Assembly (NCBI GenBank): GCA_020853455.1
Contig: JADYYV010000202.1
Location: forward strand, 1 to 9,518
Reading direction: 5' to 3'
Length of the DNA: 9,518 nucleotides
Source: Alphaproteobacteria bacterium
GTDB lineage: Bacteria > Pseudomonadota > Alphaproteobacteria > Micavibrionales > UBA2020
A model generated the notes under the pieces. The model searched no databases. It worked only from the letters and a program-made list of their open reading frames with translations, and was not told the origin of the DNA. Shown one piece after another: positions 6,531-9,518 of the stretch. How positions within the stretch are numbered: the first letter of the stretch is position 1; each line of letters starts with the position of its first letter. A program made the translations under genes and the position numbers.

Positions 6531-6626
6531 GCCACCCCGCCGAAGGGCGGGGTCTGGCCGCGCGCAGCGCGTTTATAAATCCGCCGGTAAACCGGCGAGC
6601 CGGACCCCGCCCTTCGGCGGGGTGGC
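6531..6626. repeat. Composite palindromic element with perfect 24-bp inverted arms
   Basis: The left arm 6531-6554 and right arm 6603-6626 are perfect reverse complements over 24 nt. Each arm is also a hairpin by itself: ACCCCGCC and GGCGGGGT around a 4-nt loop. The 48-nt centre holds two further hairpins, CGCG-CAG-CGCG (6561-6571) and CGCCGG-TAAA-CCGGCG (6582-6597). As RNA it could fold either as one long stem carrying a branched head or as four separate hairpins. It begins 22 nt after the transpeptidase stop and is followed by GATTTTTAAA (6629 on), so it probably also terminates that transcript. The design matches the 4498-4602 element. Confidence 0.8.
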
Positions 6627-6685
6627 AGATTTTTAAAGTGATGAATCTTTTTTCATGCCTGCGCTAAAAATCACGCAACAAAAAA

Positions 6686-6712
6686 CCGCGCCGGAGATAA
6701 CTCCTGGCGCGG
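6686..6712 (-). terminator. Intrinsic terminator of the small lipoprotein gene (possibly bidirectional)
   Basis: CCGCGCC-GGAG (6686-6696) pairs with CTCC-T-GGCGCGG (6701-6712) around an ATAA loop, with one bulged base. On the reverse strand the stem is followed by TTTTTTGTT (6685 downward), a good T tract, 35 nt past the lipoprotein stop. On the forward strand CTTTTGTTTG follows, so it may also stop transcripts that pass the 6531-6626 element. Confidence 0.8.
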
Positions 6713-6722
6713 CTTTTGTTTG

Positions 6723-6740
6723 TCCCTTCTTGCGAAGGGA
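6723..6740. repeat. TCCCTTC/GAAGGGA hairpin in the lipoprotein 3' UTR
   Basis: A perfect 7-bp stem, TCCCTTC (6723-6729) with GAAGGGA (6734-6740), has a TTGC loop. It lies between the lipoprotein stop codon and its terminator. A similar sequence occurs at 8829-8853 upstream of rne, also TCCCTT...AAGGGA with a TTG...CGC loop and a trailing AGCA. Confidence 0.55.
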
Positions 6741-6746
6741 GCAGAA

Positions 6747-6911
6747 TTACTTCTGCAGGCCTTTGCTGACGGCGGTGTCAGCTTTGGTCACTTCGACTTG
6801 CCCCGAACCAGCGGTGCGGCCGCCCGATTGGGGGGTCCAGGTGCCGGTGTTTTGGCAAGCGGTAACGCCCAGAACTGCGAGCAGGGACAGAGCGATGATA
6901 GAACGTTTCAT
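6747..6911 (-). CDS. Small lipoprotein, 54 residues, function unknown
   Basis: On the reverse strand a short frame encodes MKRSIIALSLLAVLGVTAC, then QNTGTWTPQ, and ends TAVSKGLQK before TAA. Basic residues, a hydrophobic stretch and the lipobox V-T-A-C give a clear type II signal peptide with the lipidated cysteine at residue 19. The mature part is only about 36 polar residues, with glycine, threonine and glutamine prominent. A second in-frame ATG at 6917 would add MK. I prefer 6911 because GAGG (6924-6921) then lies 9 nt upstream instead of 3. The gene has its own 5' UTR hairpin, terminator and possible promoter, so it looks like a real independent gene. It does not match entericidin or Lpp as far as I can see, and I assign no function. 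It lies between two peptidoglycan enzymes. Confidence 0.8.
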   Translation of the reverse strand: MKRSIIALSLLAVLGVTACQNTGTWTPQSGGRTAGSGQVEVTKADTAVSKGLQK

Positions 6912-6935
6912 TTTCATTTTCCTCTTTGGATAGTT

Positions 6936-6956
6936 GCCCTCTGTTGATGGGAGGGC
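6936..6956 (-). promoter_or_regulatory. Hairpin in the lipoprotein 5' UTR
   Basis: GCCCTC (6936-6941) and GAGGGC (6951-6956) form a 6-bp stem with a 9-nt loop, ending 12 nt before the Shine-Dalgarno on the coding strand. A 10-bp palindrome, GTTGTACAAC (6959-6968), lies immediately upstream. Either could stabilise the mRNA or bind a regulator; nothing further is visible. Confidence 0.4.
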
Positions 6957-6977
6957 TTGTTGTACAACATACCCTTG

Positions 6978-7007
6978 GTACTACAGTTTACCTTGCGAGT
7001 CTATCAA
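6978..7007 (-). promoter_or_regulatory. Possible promoter for the small lipoprotein gene
   Basis: On the reverse strand TTGATA (7007-7002; 5 of 6 to the -35 consensus) is followed after 18 nt by TAGTAC (6983-6978; only 3 of 6 to the -10 consensus). This is the best pair in the 153-bp gap between the amidase stop and the lipoprotein start, but the weak -10 keeps confidence low. Confidence 0.3.
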
Positions 7008-7064
7008 CTTAGCCGTGTAACGGCATGGCATGATTCAGCCTTTTGAGGCGCAAATGCGGGGTTT

Positions 7065-8429
7065 TTAGAACTTCTGCAGCGCCTGTATTTTCCGGAAGTA
7101 TCCATCGATGCCATCCAGCATTGCAGAGGCAATTCGACGCTGAAATGCCGATGTACTCAGCAGTTTTGCTTCTTCCGGGTTCGACAGGAAACCCGTTTCG
7201 ATGAGTGCCGCCGGCACGTCCGGCGCCTTCAAAACGGCGAAGCCCGCCGCCCTGTGGGAATTTGGCAACAGCCTTATACTTTTATCCCGGAAGGCCTGAT
7301 CGAGGTACTTTGCCAGCAGTTTCGACTCGTTCATTTTCTCGCGCATCGCAAGGTCCAGCAGGATATCGGCCACGTCCTGGCTTTCATTCGCAAGATCGAC
7401 GCCCGCCACCACGCCCGAATTGTTTTCCTGGTCGGCCAGGCGCGCGGTTTCGTTATCCGACGCGTTTTGCGACAGGGTATAGATCGACGCGCCGCGCACG
7501 CCCGTGCGGTCGATCTTGTCGGCATGGATGGAAATGAACAGGTCGGCCTTGGCACGCTTTGCAATGGCCACGCGTTCGCGCAGCTTGATGTATTTATCCG
7601 TGCTGCGCGTCAGTATCGCGCGGTAACGCCCCGTTTCCGACAGCTGGCGTTCCAGTTCCTTTGCAATTGTCAGCGTAATGCGTTTTTCGATGATGCCGCC
7701 GCGCCCGGCCGCGCCCGGGTCTTCGCCGCCATGCCCCGCGTCGATGACGACGATGTATTTGCGCGCCTGCTTGCGCGATATGGGCGCGGCGGTGCGGTTT
7801 TCCGGGGCTTTTTCGGCGGAAAGGTCGGGCTGTTTCTGGCGCACCATGTCGGTTACGTCTGAATCCTCGCCGGGCAATCCGGCGCTGCGCACGATGCGGT
7901 CCTGTTCGCGGGCATAGGATGTGGCGGCGGCGGGCGGCGGCGCAATCGTGCCCTTCAGGTCGCGGCTGCCATACACCTGCGGCAGGCGCGCGTTGAACAG
8001 GTTCGCCGAAGACGGGGCAAGGTCGATGACGACGCGGTTTTTATCGAAGCTGTTTTTGGGCAGGAAGACCGCGCCGGAAATCACCGCCGCGCGGCCAAGG
8101 TCGAAGATGATGCGGGTCTGCCCGCCCTCCAGCGTACCGGAGCGGAAGCCGCGCACAAGCCCGCCCGACATCAGCCCCGATTTGGGCGACAGCCATTTCG
8201 ACGACGGCAGGTCGAGCACGATGCGGTACGGATTGGCCAGATGAAAGGCGCGGAAATCGGATTTGATGCCCAGATCAACGGTCAGGCGCGTGCCGCCGGC
8301 GCCCAGCCCCGTGCGGATGCCTTCGATGCTCTGCCCCTGCGCAGGTTTCGTCTGCGCAGCACCGGACAGGCCGGGCAGCGCCAGCATCAGAATGGCAAAA
8401 AATATGGTAAAACAACGACTCAGTCGCAC
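7065..8429 (-). CDS. amiC: N-acetylmuramoyl-L-alanine amidase, AmiC-type (AMIN + Amidase_3)
   Basis: This is a 454-residue exported zinc amidase. It removes stem peptides from MurNAc, mainly to separate daughter cells at the septum. A signal peptide covers about 1-25 (CFTIFFAILMLALPGLSGAAQ). An AMIN domain, which binds peptidoglycan and targets the septum in relatives, spans about 35-140. A linker of about 80 residues precedes the Amidase_3 domain (about 224-446). Zinc and catalytic residues are present: His233 in VIDAGHGGEDPGA, Glu248 in IIEKRITL, His302 in FISIHADK and Glu411 in ALIETGFLSNPEE. The inserted segment at about 319-380 (SQNASDNETARLADQEN onward) corresponds to the autoinhibitory helix region relieved by LytM factors such as EnvC or NlpD; neither is in the window. 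The start is GTG 8429, because an in-frame TAA lies two codons upstream; the ribosome-binding site is weak. The symbol is by domain architecture. Confidence 0.95.
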   Translation of the reverse strand: MRLSRCFTIFFAILMLALPGLSGAAQTKPAQGQSIEGIRTGLGAGGTRLTVDLGIKSDFRAFHLANPYRIVLDLPSSKWLSPKSGLMSGGLVRGFRSGTLEGGQTRIIFDLGRAAVISGAVFLPKNSFDKNRVVIDLAPSSANLFNARLPQVYGSRDLKGTIAPPPAAATSYAREQDRIVRSAGLPGEDSDVTDMVRQKQPDLSAEKAPENRTAAPISRKQARKYIVVIDAGHGGEDPGAAGRGGIIEKRITLTIAKELERQLSETGRYRAILTRSTDKYIKLRERVAIAKRAKADLFISIHADKIDRTGVRGASIYTLSQNASDNETARLADQENNSGVVAGVDLANESQDVADILLDLAMREKMNESKLLAKYLDQAFRDKSIRLLPNSHRAAGFAVLKAPDVPAALIETGFLSNPEEAKLLSTSAFQRRIASAMLDGIDGYFRKIQALQKF

Positions 8430-8464
8430 CGCTTAAACCCCGATCACGGCAATCCCCTGCAACC

Positions 8465-8470
8465 ACTATA
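8465..8470 (-). promoter_or_regulatory. Probable -10 element for the amidase gene
   Basis: On the reverse strand GGG-TATAGT-GG carries a -10 matching 5 of 6 consensus positions. It would place the start near 8458 and give a leader of about 28 nt. The -35 is poor: TGAACA at 16 nt or GTGAAC at 17 nt upstream. Confidence 0.4.
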
Positions 8471-8828
8471 CCCGAAACAAGACAGTTGTTCACAATAAAT
8501 AAGGCGATTCCAAACGCTTACCGATGAGCCAAATAAAACATTGAGGTACATGGTGAATTCGGCTTAAACTGAAGTCGCGACAGAGATTTTCTTTTCCATA
8601 GTTTTAAAAGTGTTGAAAAGAATAATCCGGGTCAACGAGTTTTGAGGTTCGGCTCATTCAAACCTCCTCCGCAATGTGCGGAGTGACGGATGGGTCAGGT
8701 GATACGCAGGCACTTAAATACGAAGCAGCGCCCCCCTATGTGGTCGCTCTCTACTAAAGACTAAGTAGATGGGATGCCTGAACTACACGGTCACTGACAA
8801 ACCTTGATCAAAACATCGGCGCGCCGGT
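8471..8828. other. Long non-coding region upstream of rne
   Basis: No open frame with a credible start and ribosome-binding site was found on either strand; the ATGs present run into stops within about a dozen codons. The region is richer in A+T than the flanking genes. It contains a possible forward promoter (TTGAGG 8541-8546, 18 nt, TAAACT 8565-8570), hairpins at 8644-8666 and 8667-8683, and the palindrome CGGCGCGCCG at 8817-8826. If that promoter is used, rne would have a leader of roughly 310 nt. An unannotated small RNA is also possible; I recognise no known RNA family. Confidence 0.5.
8644..8689 (+). repeat. Solo REP-like palindrome in the rne upstream region
   Basis: CTCCGCA (8667-8673) and TGCGGAG (8677-8683) form a 7-bp stem with an ATG loop. 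The following TGACGG (8684-8689) is the same tail that follows the 4569-4588 palindrome. A second stem, GAGGTT (8644-8649) with AACCTC (8661-8666), abuts it. This suggests a single diverged copy of the REP-type repeat family. Confidence 0.5.
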
Positions 8829-8853
8829 TTTCCCTTTTTGTCGCAAAGGGAAA
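8829..8853 (+). promoter_or_regulatory. Hairpin close to the rne start
   Basis: A 9-bp stem, TTTCCCTTT (8829-8837) with AAAGGGAAA (8845-8853), has a 7-nt loop. It ends 19 nt before the Shine-Dalgarno sequence of rne. It may belong to the same small repeat type as 6723-6740, or be part of a leader that controls rne translation. The T run in its loop makes it a poor terminator. Confidence 0.45.
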
Positions 8854-8885
8854 GCAAGGGCATGCGCCTGATAAAGGACACTAAA

Positions 8886-9518
8886 ATGACAAAGCGCATG
8901 CTGATTGACGCAACCCATCCGGAAGAAACGAGGGTCGCGGTCATCTCCGGCAACCGCCTCGACGAATACGATTACGAAACGACCGTCCGCAAACAGCTTA
9001 AAGGCAACATCTATCTTGTGAAGGTCACGCGCGTCGAACCTTCGCTGCAGGCCGCTTTCATCGACTTCGGCGGCAACCGCCACGGCTTCCTGCCCTTCCC
9101 CGAAATCCACCCCGATTATTACCGCATTCCCATTCAGGACCGCGAAGCCCTGATCGCCGAGGAACGCGCGCTGGCAGCTGAACAATCCGCCCGCGAAGAC
9201 GAAGAAGACGCAGCCGAGCTGGCCGCGCAGGGCCAAAGCCTCGAAGACCTCGGCGATGACGAGGAAGAGGAAGAGGAAGGTGCGGAGCCGGCAGCCGCCA
9301 CCGAAGAATACGTGCCGCGCCACACCGGCTCGATCGCCGAAGACATCGCGCAGGAAGCCGTGACAGATGACGGCGACGACGAAGAAGACGCGCAACCGCA
9401 GGCCGCCGCCGAAGAACAACCCGCCCAGCCCGAAGCTTCCGCTGAAGCCGGCGGCGAGGCGCAGCCCGCAGCGGAAAGCCAGCCGGAAGAAGAAAAAGAG
9501 CCGCTGGAAACCGTCGGC
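8886..9518 (+). CDS. rne: Ribonuclease E, N-terminal part (3' end outside window)
   Basis: The first 211 codons of RNase E are present, open to the window edge. The enzyme is the main endonuclease of mRNA decay and rRNA/tRNA processing and the scaffold of the degradosome. The start MTKRMLIDATHPEETRVAVISGNRLDEYDYE and the S1 RNA-binding segment LKGNIYLVKVTRVEPSLQAAFIDFGGNRHGFLPFPEIHPDYY (38-79) are diagnostic. From about residue 90 the S1 domain is interrupted by a very acidic, low-complexity insertion rich in Glu, Asp, Ala and Gln, which still continues at residue 211. Such insertions occur in alphaproteobacterial RNase E, with the rest of S1 (family motif near EERGNKGAALTT) expected beyond the window. 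ATG 8886 is supported by AAAGGA at 8873-8878, 7 nt upstream. An in-frame ATG at 8862 is less likely. RNase G is excluded by the insertion and N-terminus. Confidence 0.95.
   Translation, partial: MTKRMLIDATHPEETRVAVISGNRLDEYDYETTVRKQLKGNIYLVKVTRVEPSLQAAFIDFGGNRHGFLPFPEIHPDYYRIPIQDREALIAEERALAAEQSAREDEEDAAELAAQGQSLEDLGDDEEEEEEGAEPAAATEEYVPRHTGSIAEDIAQEAVTDDGDDEEDAQPQAAAEEQPAQPEASAEAGGEAQPAAESQPEEEKEPLETVG

Noticed and set aside
7012..7024. GCCGT-GTA-ACGGC hairpin as terminator of the amidase gene
   Set aside because: The stem is short and no T tract follows on the reverse strand, so intrinsic termination is not supported.
7254..7862. 202-codon open frame antisense to the amidase gene
   Set aside because: It lies entirely opposite the Amidase_3 domain, which has intact zinc ligands. 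The antisense product shows no family features.
8751..8768. CTACT/AGTAG inverted repeat as a terminator or operator
   Set aside because: The stem is only 5 bp with an 8-nt loop, no T tract follows, and such matches are common by chance.
8862..8885. Upstream in-frame ATG for rne
   Set aside because: ATG 8886 has AAAGGA at ideal spacing and gives the standard MTKRMLIDATHPEE start. The upstream ATG has a poorly placed ribosome-binding site.
8808..9419. 203-codon open frame antisense to rne
   Set aside because: The Phe/Val/Leu-rich product is the complement of the Glu/Asp codons in the RNase E insertion. It is not an independent membrane protein.

Overview
The window is chromosomal DNA from a moderately GC-rich alphaproteobacterium. 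The evidence is the acpP-fabF-mltG gene order, an RNase E whose S1 domain is interrupted by a long acidic insertion, and the RimJ-like, YqgE and AmiC-type proteins, all of which resemble alphaproteobacterial forms. I cannot name a genus. No tRNA, rRNA, CRISPR array, phage gene or insertion sequence is visible.

Layout. 1-528 (-): yqhA-family membrane protein, cut by the window edge. 529-759: divergent intergenic region with a reasonable promoter for yqhA. 760-1002 (+): acpP, followed by a strong hairpin terminator (1029-1070). 1088-1523: a compact unit with a small GxxExxY (PD-(D/E)xK-like) gene enclosed by inverted arrays of a 10-bp repeat, lying between acpP and fabF. 1544-4491 (+): fabF, mltG (6 bp apart) and yqgE. 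4498-4602: a paired-palindrome REP-like element between convergent genes. 4601-5221 (-): RimJ/RimL-type N-acetyltransferase. 5297-6508 (+): exported L,D-transpeptidase. 6531-6626: a second paired-palindrome element with perfect 24-bp inverted arms. 6747-6911 (-): a 54-residue lipoprotein with its own terminator. 7065-8429 (-): AmiC-type amidase. 8430-8885: about 456 bp of non-coding DNA. 8886-9518 (+): N-terminal part of RNase E.

How the genes fit together. AcpP and FabF act in fatty-acid chain elongation. MltG (glycan-strand release), the L,D-transpeptidase (peptide cross-linking) and the AmiC-type amidase (septal peptide removal) all act on periplasmic peptidoglycan, so the window is largely envelope biogenesis. 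RNase E begins an RNA-decay locus divergent from the amidase.

The genes are ordinary housekeeping genes. The unusual material is between them: the repeat-bounded GxxExxY unit, two composite palindromic elements of the same design, a related solo palindrome, a pair of TCCCTT/AAGGGA hairpins, and the long leader region of rne.
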